The translations under genes were made by a program, and so were the position numbers. A DNA stretch of 64,000 nt from Thiotrichaceae bacterium (lineage in GTDB: Bacteria; Pseudomonadota; Gammaproteobacteria; Thiotrichales; Thiotrichaceae). How positions within the stretch are numbered: position 1 is the stretch's first letter; every line of letters starts with the position of its first letter. The notes under the pieces were generated by a model. That model was not told the origin of the DNA. It was given only the letters and a program-made list of their open reading frames with translations, and made no database searches. Shown here piece after piece: positions 38,133 to 46,071 of the stretch. Where the stretch lies: contig WFWY01000087.1 in NCBI GenBank assembly GCA_015490895.1, forward strand, positions 16,065 through 80,064, in the 5' to 3' direction.

Positions 38133-38559
38133 AGAACTGACCCAGCAAAATCATAAAATAGCCGAATTATCAAAGGTGCTGTCGCACATCATTAAAGACA
38201 GAGAAATTTGTGATACCGATGTCACCTGCGACCTGTTTTTTGATTTTGTGTCCAGAGTACAGGAACACCTGAATATAGAAGACCGGGAGATCTATCAGGC
38301 TCTACTGACGCATAACGAAAGCCGCATAAACAATACAGCCAGTCGCTTTCTCTCTGGTTCAGCAGAAATCAAACGTGTCTTCAAACAGTACCTGAAACGC
38401 TGGTGTCATAATAATAAATCCCTGAGAATCAAAGACCATGCACTCTTCGTGCAGGAGACTAATGATATGTTTAATCTGGTGCTGCAACGGATCCAGGATG
38501 AAACCGAACACCTCTATCCCATGGTTAAGGAAGTCGAACTGGAACGACAAGCCGCTTGA
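38119..38559 (+). CDS. Hemerythrin-like protein
   Basis: The ATG at 38119 follows AGAAGGAGAA. The 146-residue soluble, largely helical protein has candidate di-iron ligands in the family order: H in QQNHKIAEL, H and E in QEHLNIED, H in KDHALFV, and H/E in DETEHLYP. Bacterial hemerythrin-like proteins bind oxygen, nitric oxide or iron. Pairing with a membrane protein behind Fnr boxes suggests an oxygen- or NO-related role (inference). Its stop codon lies at the edge of a repeat copy. Confidence 0.78.
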   Translation: MISFEELTQQNHKIAELSKVLSHIIKDREICDTDVTCDLFFDFVSRVQEHLNIEDREIYQALLTHNESRINNTASRFLSGSAEIKRVFKQYLKRWCHNNKSLRIKDHALFVQETNDMFNLVLQRIQDETEHLYPMVKEVELERQAA

Positions 38560-38602
38560 GGAGGCTCTGATCAAGTCCCAGTCGTTTTCCTGAGGCTCCT
38601 TA
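38556..38602. repeat. MITE-like repeat, short copy B1
   Basis: It starts TTGAGGAGGCTCTGATCAAG and ends TGAGGCTCCTTA, the family's inverted termini with almost no interior. The TGA of the hemerythrin-like gene lies within the first four bases. Confidence 0.7.
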
Positions 38603-38746
38603 GGGAGGCTCTGATTAAGCCTGAGTGAAATTTCTCGGTAGATAGAATTGTTCAGTTTTTACTTGAAAATGAAGCTAATCGTTATTCTATTGAGTTATTT
38701 TTAAGAAAGAAATGGGTCGTTCCAGTTTCGAGAAAACCGCTCAGGA
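38603..38746. repeat. MITE-like repeat, subtype II copy B2
   Basis: Its interior (GATTAAGCCTGAG, TAGAATTGTTCAGTTTTT, TCGAGAAAACCGCTCA) matches the copy at 44681-44843 and differs from copies A and F. The right end stops at the stop codon (38741-38743) of the minus-strand DUF302 gene. Confidence 0.72.
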
Positions 38747-39208
38747 TTTGTGCGCCTGTTCCAATATCTCTATAAACTCTTTTTTCCAGGCTTTCAGCTT
38801 GGCGGCTATACCCGGATCACTCACCTTTCCCTTCAGTGATTCAGGGTTAAGGGTGCTTACTACAGTTTCATCACCTTCCGCATAAACTAATAGCTTAAAG
38901 GGTATGAAGGGAATAAGCTCAGCATGTTTCTGGCTGACCTCCCTGACCTCCCGAAACCGCCCGAAAAAGATAACCCGGTATTTATCCGTTTCATAACCCA
39001 TTTCTTTTAGCCCGCCATCACAGCGCTGCACATGGGCAACTCTAAAGCCATTTTTTTGCAAGACTGTTTTCATTATCTCCAGCGTGGTATCAAAACGGTG
39101 CTGGATCCGCGTCAGCAAAACCTTGTTATCTTCCTGTACCTGACTATTGGCCCATGCCGGAAACGTCACCAGAAAGCACACCATTAACATCACTATACTT
39201 TTTTTCAT
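38741..39208 (-). CDS. Periplasmic DUF302 protein
   Basis: The 155-residue protein has a signal peptide (MKKSIVMLMVCFLVTFPAWA). Its body matches DUF302: IMKTVLQKNGFRVAHVQ, YRVIFFGRFREV and LIPFIPFKLLVYAEG. DUF302 domains occur in proteins tied to sulfur or c-type cytochrome metabolism, but the function is not established. It overlaps the diheme cytochrome-DUF302 gene by 4 bp (ATGA), so the two are translated together and may form a complex. Confidence 0.82.
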   Translation of the reverse strand: MKKSIVMLMVCFLVTFPAWANSQVQEDNKVLLTRIQHRFDTTLEIMKTVLQKNGFRVAHVQRCDGGLKEMGYETDKYRVIFFGRFREVREVSQKHAELIPFIPFKLLVYAEGDETVVSTLNPESLKGKVSDPGIAAKLKAWKKEFIEILEQAHKS

Positions 39209-40278
39209 AATGTAGCCTCATCCAGTATATCGTTGTAACTTTGTTCAATTTCCTGAAACACCTCTTTGAGGCGATCATTATTAAACAGGCTGGCCAATAC
39301 TTTCACGTTAGCGTAGACCAGCTGAACACTACCGTCTTGCTTTTCAATCACGGTAAGCTTACAGGGTAAAATTGTGCCCAGTCGTGGCTCAATTTTTAAC
39401 GCACCATACAACTTGTTAAAATTACAGAAACGAATAATGACCTGATGCTGATTGATAGCAAATTCATCAGCCAATCCCTGTTCCAGATAACGCCTGGGAA
39501 ACACTCTGAAGTTATTAGATCGCACAGCCTCCTGAATACGTTTCACGGTTTCATCAAAGCCATACGGTGAATCGGCAAATAAGGTCAACGGCTCATCTTC
39601 GAGAACAGAAGTCGATGCCGTTTTTTTCTGGCTGCGAATATAGGCAATGATATGATGTGTATCCTGATGCGTAAGTGTTGACTTGAACGCAGGCATGGGA
39701 GTCCCTGCCCGACCCTCCTGAATGACATGCAACAAAGCCTGATCGGAAATGGCGTCCTGAAAGGCGGGGTTATTCAATGCCGGGGGCATAACCGGCAACG
39801 AGCGTTTTCGTGAAAAAGTAACACCCGTACCCTCCACTGAACCCGACAGCGTATCACCGTGGCACATCGCACAGGATTCTTTATAAAGAGACTCACCGAT
39901 AGCCGCGTCCCCCTTGAAATGAGATGCTCCATCCTTAACCAGACGAACCGCTCCCCAGGAACGCATATAAGCCACCAGAGCATCAACCTGGCTCTCTTCC
40001 AATGACGAGAATGCAGGCATCAAACGTCCGGGACGTCCCTTGCGAATCGTGTAGCGAATATAATCATCTGTCAAACTCTGTATCACCGAAAGTCTGGATA
40101 GAGGTAATCCGATACCCCCCTTTCCATTGCTTCCATGACAGCTGGCACACTGCTCATCGAATAGCTGCCTGCCAACATCCTGCTGGCTCGCATAAGCAGG
40201 TTTCCCTGGCAGCGTAGCAGCTACCAGAGCAACCAGACTCATCATACGGATCGTGTTAACTAATGACTGAAACTGCAT
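39205..40278 (-). CDS. Diheme cytochrome c fused to a DUF302 domain
   Basis: The start at ATG 40278 follows CAGGAG; an in-frame GTG at 40287 is also possible. After a signal peptide ending near KPAYA come two cytochrome c domains with CASCH and CAMCH, each followed by a distal Met region (LMPAF, PMPAF). A C-terminal DUF302-like domain (about residues 240-357) has QEAVRSNNFRVFPRRY and LPCKLTVIEKQDG. It is a soluble periplasmic electron carrier, and the fusion suggests DUF302 works with heme proteins. Confidence 0.85.
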   Translation of the reverse strand: MQFQSLVNTIRMMSLVALVAATLPGKPAYASQQDVGRQLFDEQCASCHGSNGKGGIGLPLSRLSVIQSLTDDYIRYTIRKGRPGRLMPAFSSLEESQVDALVAYMRSWGAVRLVKDGASHFKGDAAIGESLYKESCAMCHGDTLSGSVEGTGVTFSRKRSLPVMPPALNNPAFQDAISDQALLHVIQEGRAGTPMPAFKSTLTHQDTHHIIAYIRSQKKTASTSVLEDEPLTLFADSPYGFDETVKRIQEAVRSNNFRVFPRRYLEQGLADEFAINQHQVIIRFCNFNKLYGALKIEPRLGTILPCKLTVIEKQDGSVQLVYANVKVLASLFNNDRLKEVFQEIEQSYNDILDEATL

Positions 40279-40367
40279 GGGAATCACTCCTGACTACATC
40301 TTGTTGCTCTCCGTTTGGGAGCAACACAACCATATAATCACTATATTATAATAATCTAATATACTTC

Positions 40368-40381
40368 TTGACTTACATCAG
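40368..40381. promoter_or_regulatory. Weak Fnr-like box before the diheme cytochrome gene
   Basis: In the gene's direction it reads CTGAT-GTAA-GTCAA, two mismatches from the Fnr consensus, 90 bp before the ATG. The surrounding 40279-40608 is AT-rich and has no gene. Confidence 0.3.
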
Positions 40382-40608
40382 CTGATACTTACTAATCGGA
40401 TAGAAGAGATTAATTCCCTGCAAAAAACAAGCAGCACAATAAAGAGAAGGCCCGAAAGAAAGGGGAGAGAGGGAGCAAGAAAAAATATACTACTGATTGA
40501 TTTAAAAGAAAAATTAAAACACTTGTAAGACTCAGGACAACGATCAGGTCTTTGCACCTAATAGTTTATTGAAAATTTTTGCAACCGTTCCTCAGGATTT
40601 CAAGTATC

Positions 40609-40687
40609 TATAGGAGACTCTGATTAAGTCCAACCGAATTTCATCTCACAGGAAAACGATTAGGACTTGATACAAGAGGCTCCTATA
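40609..40687. repeat. MITE-like repeat, minimal copy C
   Basis: It has TATAGGAGACTCTGATTAAG on the left and its near complement GAGGCTCCTATA on the right, with only ATTTCATCTCACAGGAAAACG between. Flanking bases are CTATAG here, not TTAA. It lies 35 bp before the lipoprotein gene. Confidence 0.75.
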
Positions 40688-40721
40688 GCATACAAGCTTT
40701 ACGTGAAACACTGGAGATCAT

Positions 40722-41105
40722 ATGAATATCACCGGAGTCCAATGCAGCCTTTCCCTTTTTGTCCTGTTATTGATAACAGGCTGTTCCTCAACAGGCTCGA
40801 CGACAGGTCATTCATCTTCGAATTACAGGTATAACAGCTACCCTTCTTCCGGTTACCTGCATGGAAATCACTATAACCACCGATACAACGCTCACCCTTC
40901 TTCCAGCTATCTATATAGGAATTATGGGAATCATCATGACGGGCATGGCACTTACCCTTCTTCCGGTTATTTACATGGCAACCCATACGATAATAATGGC
41001 ATACACTATAACTATAATCGTAATCAACCTAACCGGGCGCATCATTATTACAGGTCGCTGCCCACTCATTACAGAGCCAGTCATACTCCTCACCAGAGAT
41101 ATTAG
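40722..41105 (+). CDS. Tyr/His/Asn-rich repeat lipoprotein of unknown function
   Basis: The 127-residue product has a lipoprotein signal (LLLITGC), so it should be lipid-anchored in an outer or inner membrane. The mature part is made of three imperfect repeats of about 20 residues around PSSGYLHGNHYNH, PSSSYLYRNYGNHH and PSSGYLHGNPYDNN, then a His/Tyr tail. This composition suggests a flexible, possibly metal-binding surface protein. I do not recognise a family. The ATG follows GGAGATCAT. Confidence 0.7.
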   Translation: MNITGVQCSLSLFVLLLITGCSSTGSTTGHSSSNYRYNSYPSSGYLHGNHYNHRYNAHPSSSYLYRNYGNHHDGHGTYPSSGYLHGNPYDNNGIHYNYNRNQPNRAHHYYRSLPTHYRASHTPHQRY

Positions 41106-41168
41106 CCTTGATTACCGTTCACTGCACTGGTGGGAACCCTGTTTGGCACAATCAAGGAACCTCCTTAA

Positions 41169-42128
41169 TCAGCCAAAGAGCCTCTTGGGTTTCATCAAGT
41201 TTTCTTCCATATGCCGTATTTCATCAATACCGCTCACAATATACCTGGAATCAGGCAACAGCTTCTCATCAGCCACTTTGCCGGCATAATCCAGCTGTGA
41301 CAGAATAGACTTGATACAATTAATGCGGGCTTTTTTCTTGTTGTCGGAACGCACAATTGTCCACGGTGCAATCGTGCGGTTAGTTTCATTCAGCATCTGG
41401 AACTTGGCGATGCTATACCGGTGCCAGTATTGCTGTGCCAATTTATCAACAGGGGATAGCTTATACTGCTTGAGAGGATCCGTTTCACGAGAGGCAAAGC
41501 GCTTTTTTTGCATTTTTCTGGATACCGAGAAATAGAACTTGAACAGGTGAATACCATCTTTGACCAGCATTTCTTCAAACAGGGGCACCGCCTTTAAAAA
41601 GCGCTTGTGTTGCTCGTCACTACAAAAACCCATAACAGGTTCAACCATTGCCCGGTTATACCAACTGCGATCAAACAGCACGATTTCACCCGCAGACGGC
41701 AAGTGCCGGATATAACGCTGAAAGTACCATTGTGTACTTTCCTGATCATTGGGTTTCTCCAGAGCAACTACACGTACACCGCGGGCATTCATGTTCGCGA
41801 TAATACGCTTGATGGTTCCACCTTTTCCGGCAGCATCACGTCCCTCAAACAACATAACCACACGCATCCCTTTTTCCTTTACCGACAGTTGCAGCTTCAT
41901 TAGCTCCAGTTGCAACCGTCTCAGTTCTGCTTCGTAGTCTAAATGCGACTGTTTAATCAGGACAGGAACCCGGTCATCGCCTTGTTTGCCGAGGTTACGA
42001 TCTGCTATACCTTCCGTGAGTTTCACTTCTGGGGCAGAAGGTGTACTGTTTTTCCTGTTTTTCCTGTGTTTTTTTGCTTTTTTAGTTGTTTTTTCGGTTG
42101 CCGGTACAACGTGTAATTCTTCTTTCAT
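41169..42128 (-). CDS. ppk2: Polyphosphate kinase 2 family protein (copy 1)
   Basis: PPK2 enzymes transfer phosphate between polyphosphate and nucleotides. The 319-residue protein has a Lys-rich N-terminus (about 13-30), the Walker A loop GRDAAGKGG (96-104), a lid region with EKPNDQESTQWYFQRY, and the Walker B motif FDRSWYNRAMVEPVMGFC. Length and motifs fit class I, one-domain PPK2. A second ppk2 lies just upstream on the same strand (57-bp spacing). Confidence 0.93.
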   Translation of the reverse strand: MKEELHVVPATEKTTKKAKKHRKNRKNSTPSAPEVKLTEGIADRNLGKQGDDRVPVLIKQSHLDYEAELRRLQLELMKLQLSVKEKGMRVVMLFEGRDAAGKGGTIKRIIANMNARGVRVVALEKPNDQESTQWYFQRYIRHLPSAGEIVLFDRSWYNRAMVEPVMGFCSDEQHKRFLKAVPLFEEMLVKDGIHLFKFYFSVSRKMQKKRFASRETDPLKQYKLSPVDKLAQQYWHRYSIAKFQMLNETNRTIAPWTIVRSDNKKKARINCIKSILSQLDYAGKVADEKLLPDSRYIVSGIDEIRHMEENLMKPKRLFG

Positions 42129-42184
42129 CCATCTTTCCTACATTGATTTACCCGCCCCGTTGAAAAGACGGCGCCTGATACAAG

Positions 42185-43207
42185 TTAATGCGTGAATTTA
42201 CCTTTTTTGACACGTTCTGCTTCCATTAACTCCACTTCCCTTGCACCTGAAATTACAATATCCGGGTCTGGCACAAAATCCAGCGCAGAGTTTAGACGCT
42301 TATACGGTACGGTATTTAAAATCACCTTCATGGCGTTCAGGCGAGCCAGGTGCTTGTCATTAGAGCGAATCACTGTCCAGGGAGCGGTATTGGTATGTGT
42401 ACGCCGCAACATCTGGTATTTCTGGTTGGTAAAATCATCCCAACGCTCTTGCGCCTGTAAATCAACCTCGCTCAGTTTCCACTGGCGCAACGGGTCATCC
42501 TTGCGCCGCTTAAATCGCCGGGACTGTTCTGCCTTGGTCACACTAAAGTACAACTTGAGAAAGATTGTACCCTGCCGTACCAGGTCTTTTTCAAACCCGG
42601 TGACACCTTTCATGAAATTTTTATATTCTTCTTCACTACAAAAACCGAAGACCGGCTCAACCATCGCCCGGTTATACCAGCTACGGTCGAAGAGTACGAC
42701 TTCCCCCCCACGGGGAAATTCAGCAATATACTTCTGGAAAAACCACTGGGTACGTTGGTGTTCCGTCGGCTTTCCCATAGCAACGACACGGTAATGTTTT
42801 TCATTCATATACCGGGTAACACGACGTATCGTCCCCCCTTTGCCGGAAGCATCACGCCCTTCAAACAGAATAATCATGCGTGTCTTGGTTTCTTCCAGAT
42901 ATTTCTGCATTTCAATCAGTTCAGCCTGAAACGGCTTGAGGCTTTTTTCCTGCTGATGCTTTTTCAGTACTTTTTCACAACGCTTCTGGAGTTGTTGTAA
43001 TTCTGCTTTTAGCTTCTTTGCCTTTTGCTTCTTTTTTTTCTGTTTCTTTTTCTTGCTAGTTTTCTTGCTGGATTTTTTCTTGCCTTTTCCTTCGGAAGGC
43101 TGTACGAGCTCCCTGGTTGGCCGATTGCTATCTTCCTGTGGCTTGTTCTGTGTTTCTGATACGATGTCTACGGGTGGGATATCTGTTGTCGTCTGCTCTT
43201 CAGCCAT
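42185..43207 (-). CDS. ppk2: Polyphosphate kinase 2 family protein (copy 2)
   Basis: The start at ATG 43207 (MAEEQTTTDIPP) follows AAAGG; the in-frame start at 43261 is less likely. The 340-residue protein has an acidic head, a very Lys-rich stretch (about 41-68), a coiled helix, then Walker A GRDASGKGG (117-125) and FDRSWYNRAMVEPVFGFC. The Lys-rich segment could bind polyphosphate (inference). It is clearly a paralogue of the neighbouring ppk2. Confidence 0.92.
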   Translation of the reverse strand: MAEEQTTTDIPPVDIVSETQNKPQEDSNRPTRELVQPSEGKGKKKSSKKTSKKKKQKKKKQKAKKLKAELQQLQKRCEKVLKKHQQEKSLKPFQAELIEMQKYLEETKTRMIILFEGRDASGKGGTIRRVTRYMNEKHYRVVAMGKPTEHQRTQWFFQKYIAEFPRGGEVVLFDRSWYNRAMVEPVFGFCSEEEYKNFMKGVTGFEKDLVRQGTIFLKLYFSVTKAEQSRRFKRRKDDPLRQWKLSEVDLQAQERWDDFTNQKYQMLRRTHTNTAPWTVIRSNDKHLARLNAMKVILNTVPYKRLNSALDFVPDPDIVISGAREVELMEAERVKKGKFTH

Positions 43208-43299
43208 AACAATAACCTTTAATATCTGTATGTTCTCGGAAGGCATCAAAGCCTGATACATTGTCTACGTTCAACAGGCGCAGTACTGAAATACACTGT

Positions 43300-43372
43300 T
43301 GTAGATTGGCGCTAACGAGGGAAGCTCAATAAACAGTATCGCATCGGACTTCGTACCTCAGCGCCGGCCTGT
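43300..43372. repeat. Palindromic repeat, second family, copy 1
   Basis: TGTAGATTGGCGCTAACGAG on one side pairs imperfectly with CTCAGCGCCGGCCTG on the other. Read on the minus strand it aligns with the element at 63045-63112 over its whole length. It lies upstream of the second ppk2; the spacer 43208-43514 has nothing else recognised. Confidence 0.6.
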
Positions 43373-43514
43373 TAGCTTTTGTAGAACGTCATTTTATGAG
43401 TATAAGTTTAAAAGTGCAGATCTGCCTTGACCCAGGATAAGAAACAACCTTTTCTTCCACACCAATAATGACGCCAAGGCACTCCCAAAAGTGACGGAGG
43501 CAACTCTTACAGGT

Positions 43515-44111
43515 TTAAACCTTGATTGCAAAAGGATCCAGAATCAATAACTCCCCGCTCACCGGGCGACGCATCAGGTTATCACCGTGCAAATCCCACA
43601 AGATGTCATCTTTATGTATCTGGTAATAACTAAACAATAGCTCTATTTCCTGACGCAGCGCCTCGCCATAGAGCTCCGTTACTTTTTCCAGTGCCATGCG
43701 TCGTTCTATCTCATCTTTCCAGTCCAGATCTTTGATGCAGTCATTGAATAACCGCGCGTCTTTTTCATCCAGGTGCTCCAGTTTTTCCATCAGGTAAACA
43801 TAGCGATAGTCTGTCTCCTTTTGCTGAAACAGTTCTCCCTCAGCCGGTAATTCAATGATCTGGTCTTCTTCATCAAGCACCCCGATACGGCTAACCTTCG
43901 GAAAAATAGACAGGCCAAACTGATGAATAGCATGACAAAAATACTCCAGACCCAGAGCACGCTTCTCCAGCAACACATGCCCATCATCAAACTCATAGAC
44001 ATTAGTCATAAAAGTATTCATGCACTTCTCACAGAAGATCTGCTCGTAGTGACCTTCGATAAAGTATTTTAAAATAGCGTCGTTATCGCAAGTGCTGACC
44101 CGAATATTCAC
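43515..44111 (-). CDS. Minimal kinase-fold protein of unknown substrate
   Basis: This 198-residue protein has a compact kinase-like layout: K50 in HVLLEKRA as candidate ATP-binding Lys, a hinge-like YRYVYLMEKLEHL, a catalytic loop WDLHGDNLM (D173, N178) and a metal-binding Asp in ILDPF (D192) near the C-terminus. It matches the aminoglycoside-phosphotransferase/protein-kinase-like superfamily, but lacks a glycine-rich loop and most of the C-lobe after the DPF motif. It is 75 bp downstream of a HAD-like gene, which suggests paired functions. The substrate is unknown. Confidence 0.6.
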   Translation of the reverse strand: MNIRVSTCDNDAILKYFIEGHYEQIFCEKCMNTFMTNVYEFDDGHVLLEKRALGLEYFCHAIHQFGLSIFPKVSRIGVLDEEDQIIELPAEGELFQQKETDYRYVYLMEKLEHLDEKDARLFNDCIKDLDWKDEIERRMALEKVTELYGEALRQEIELLFSYYQIHKDDILWDLHGDNLMRRPVSGELLILDPFAIKV

Positions 44112-44186
44112 GTATTACTCTCGGAAAGTTTTCCTGCAATAACGTATTTTCGTAACGGTTTCATCACATGAAATAGCCAGTATTTG

Positions 44187-44663
44187 TCATTTTCCATAAT
44201 CAATCTTGTTTTGCAGCAGCAGGGGGTTATCCTGTTTACATATCGCCGGGAAGAAATCATCAATCCACAAATTAACACGATAGCCGAGCCGCTTCATATA
44301 CTTTATCTTGGGAATGCCATCTGTTAGATGTATATCAATATCGGTGCGATTTAGCTTTTCCCGCATCTCATCAAGATTCTCCTGTTCAGGGCCGCGCAAA
44401 CTACAAATAATCGGTATAAATCCCTGCTCCAGATAGGCATCCATTAACTGACTAAAGAACTCAATATCGGCTCCCACCGTATTATCCCAGTCAAAGGCAA
44501 TGATGCGAGAGTGCCGGTCATCCAGTAACACATAAATATCGATAGCGAACTCATCGTAGTGGCGAATAATTGTCATATCCTTTCTTTTTTCCACTACCTT
44601 ACGAAATACCTGAAAGGAAGCCTCCCGGATATCATGGTTGTAGTAAAAAACAAAATCGCACAT
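44187..44663 (-). CDS. HAD-like protein paired with the mini-kinase
   Basis: The 158-residue protein has the HAD motif I IIAFDWDNTVG (D58 and D60), a hydrophobic strand ending IPIICSLRG (motif II), K in GIPKIKYMKRLG (motif III) and LWIDDF (motif IV). It lacks a large cap. The N-terminal 50 residues are separate and unrecognised. Phosphatase activity is plausible; a joint role with the kinase-like gene downstream is inferred from position. Confidence 0.6.
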   Translation of the reverse strand: MCDFVFYYNHDIREASFQVFRKVVEKRKDMTIIRHYDEFAIDIYVLLDDRHSRIIAFDWDNTVGADIEFFSQLMDAYLEQGFIPIICSLRGPEQENLDEMREKLNRTDIDIHLTDGIPKIKYMKRLGYRVNLWIDDFFPAICKQDNPLLLQNKIDYGK

Positions 44664-44680
44664 GCACGCTACCTATCGCC

Positions 44681-44843
44681 AAGGAACCTCTGATTAAGCC
44701 TGAGTGGAATTTCTCGATTAATAGAATTGTTCAGTTTTTGCTTAAAAATGGAGCTAACCGTCACTCTATAGGAAGATTTTTAAGCAAAAAAGGGCGATTC
44801 TAGCTTCGAGAAAACCGCTCACAACTTGATCAGAGGTGCCCTA
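44681..44843. repeat. MITE-like repeat, subtype II copy D
   Basis: It starts AAGGAACCTCTGATTAAGCC and ends CTTGATCAGAGGTGCCCTAATT, an inverted pair. Its interior matches copy B2 (38603-38746). It fills most of the spacer between the HAD-like gene and dgkA. Confidence 0.75.
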
Positions 44844-44898
44844 ATTAATCATAATATCTGAGCCGGGGATTTCACTATGCCATCATGAAATCACGCAT

Positions 44899-45261
44899 TC
44901 AGATAATAATAATACATATCCAGATAATCGCTGCATTCAATAGCGACAGGCTCACCGCCGCAGAACCCATATCCTTGGCTCTACCTGAAAGCTCATGGTG
45001 TTCACCTCCAAATCGGTCAACAACCGCTTCAATTGCCGAATTAAGTATTTCAACAATCAGCACGCCCACGACACTTGAGAGTAACAACGCTTTTTCAAGT
45101 CCGCTATCACCTAACCAGAAGGCAAGTGGTATCGCAATAGCCAGCAGTAAAACCTCCTGCCGGAAAGCCTCCTCATGCTGATAGGTAGCCTTAATCCCCA
45201 ACCAGGAGAACCGGGCAGCATTGATCAGTCGTTGCAAGCCTTTGTGTTCGTTATCTGCCAC
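44899..45261 (-). CDS. dgkA: Diacylglycerol kinase
   Basis: DgkA phosphorylates diacylglycerol to phosphatidic acid in the inner membrane. The 120-residue protein matches the family: an N-terminal amphipathic helix, AFRQEVLLLAIAIPLAFWL, the catalytic NSAIEAVVDRFG and GRAKDMGSAAV, and three membrane helices. It lies 2 bp after cysQ, so both are probably co-transcribed. Confidence 0.96.
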   Translation of the reverse strand: MADNEHKGLQRLINAARFSWLGIKATYQHEEAFRQEVLLLAIAIPLAFWLGDSGLEKALLLSSVVGVLIVEILNSAIEAVVDRFGGEHHELSGRAKDMGSAAVSLSLLNAAIIWICIIII

Positions 45262-45263
45262 TG

Positions 45264-46055
45264 TTAGTCTTCCCTTGCTGCGGCAGGTATAAAACGTGAC
45301 CAGTCCCGCCGGTGATGACCCTGTACAAAAAAATGCGGATTAAGTAATGAATCCCTGGTGTTGTATCGTAACGGCTGCATACGGGTATCCACCAGGCTGC
45401 CACCGGAAGCGTTGACTATCGCATGACCTGCTGCCGTATCCCACTCTGAGGTCGGCCAGAAACGCGCATACAGATCAATCTGGCCTTCAGCGACCAGGCA
45501 AATTTTCAGTGAACTACTCATAACAACCAGTTCGTGTGCACCAACATTGGCAAGGAAGGTCTGCATCAGGCCGGAACAGGAACGGTTCCCAGCTATTACA
45601 GGTGGCTCTGCCAACGCCCGGCTCTGAATAGAAAGCACAACACCATTTGCCTCTCGCTTGAAAGCACCAACACCTTCCGCCGCATAGTAGTTTACTCGCG
45701 CAACCGGTGCATAAACAACACCCAGCACCGGTTGGTGATCACTCACAAGAGCGATATTCACCGTGAACTCATCATTCTTATTGATAAAAGAGCGCGTCCC
45801 ATCCAACGGATCAACCAACCAGTAGTCCTGCCACAAGGCACGCTGTGCATACGGCACGGGTTCCGACTCTTCGGATAAAAAGGGTATGCCGGGAGTCAGC
45901 TGGCTTAATGCAGCCTCAATATACTCGCTGGCTTGTATGTCTGCTTCTGTCAGAGGGGATTGATCCGCTTTATAGTGTACGTCAAAATCCTGCTGGTACA
46001 CCTGCATGATGATATTACCTGCATCACGCGCTATCTGTTCAACTGCTGACAGCAA
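45264..46055 (-). CDS. cysQ: 3'(2'),5'-bisphosphate nucleotidase CysQ
   Basis: CysQ removes the toxic by-product adenosine 3',5'-bisphosphate formed during sulfate assimilation. The protein has the inositol-monophosphatase-like motifs PFLSEES, WLVDPLDGTRSFI (metal-binding Asp residues) and WDTAAGHAIVNASGG. The start is uncertain: TTG at 46055 gives 263 residues and lines up with known CysQ N-termini (AVEQIARDAGNIIMQVY); the 46160 start adds unrelated sequence overlapping nudE. It lies 16 bp after nudE. Confidence 0.9.
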   Translation of the reverse strand: MLSAVEQIARDAGNIIMQVYQQDFDVHYKADQSPLTEADIQASEYIEAALSQLTPGIPFLSEESEPVPYAQRALWQDYWLVDPLDGTRSFINKNDEFTVNIALVSDHQPVLGVVYAPVARVNYYAAEGVGAFKREANGVVLSIQSRALAEPPVIAGNRSCSGLMQTFLANVGAHELVVMSSSLKICLVAEGQIDLYARFWPTSEWDTAAGHAIVNASGGSLVDTRMQPLRYNTRDSLLNPHFFVQGHHRRDWSRFIPAAARED

Positions 46056-46071
46056 TGTCTGTAGCTTGTAT

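Noticed and set aside
43500..44680. Toxin-antitoxin or phage module
   Set aside because: The two genes have kinase-like and HAD-like motifs and neither size nor overlap fits a toxin-antitoxin pair; no phage gene is adjacent.
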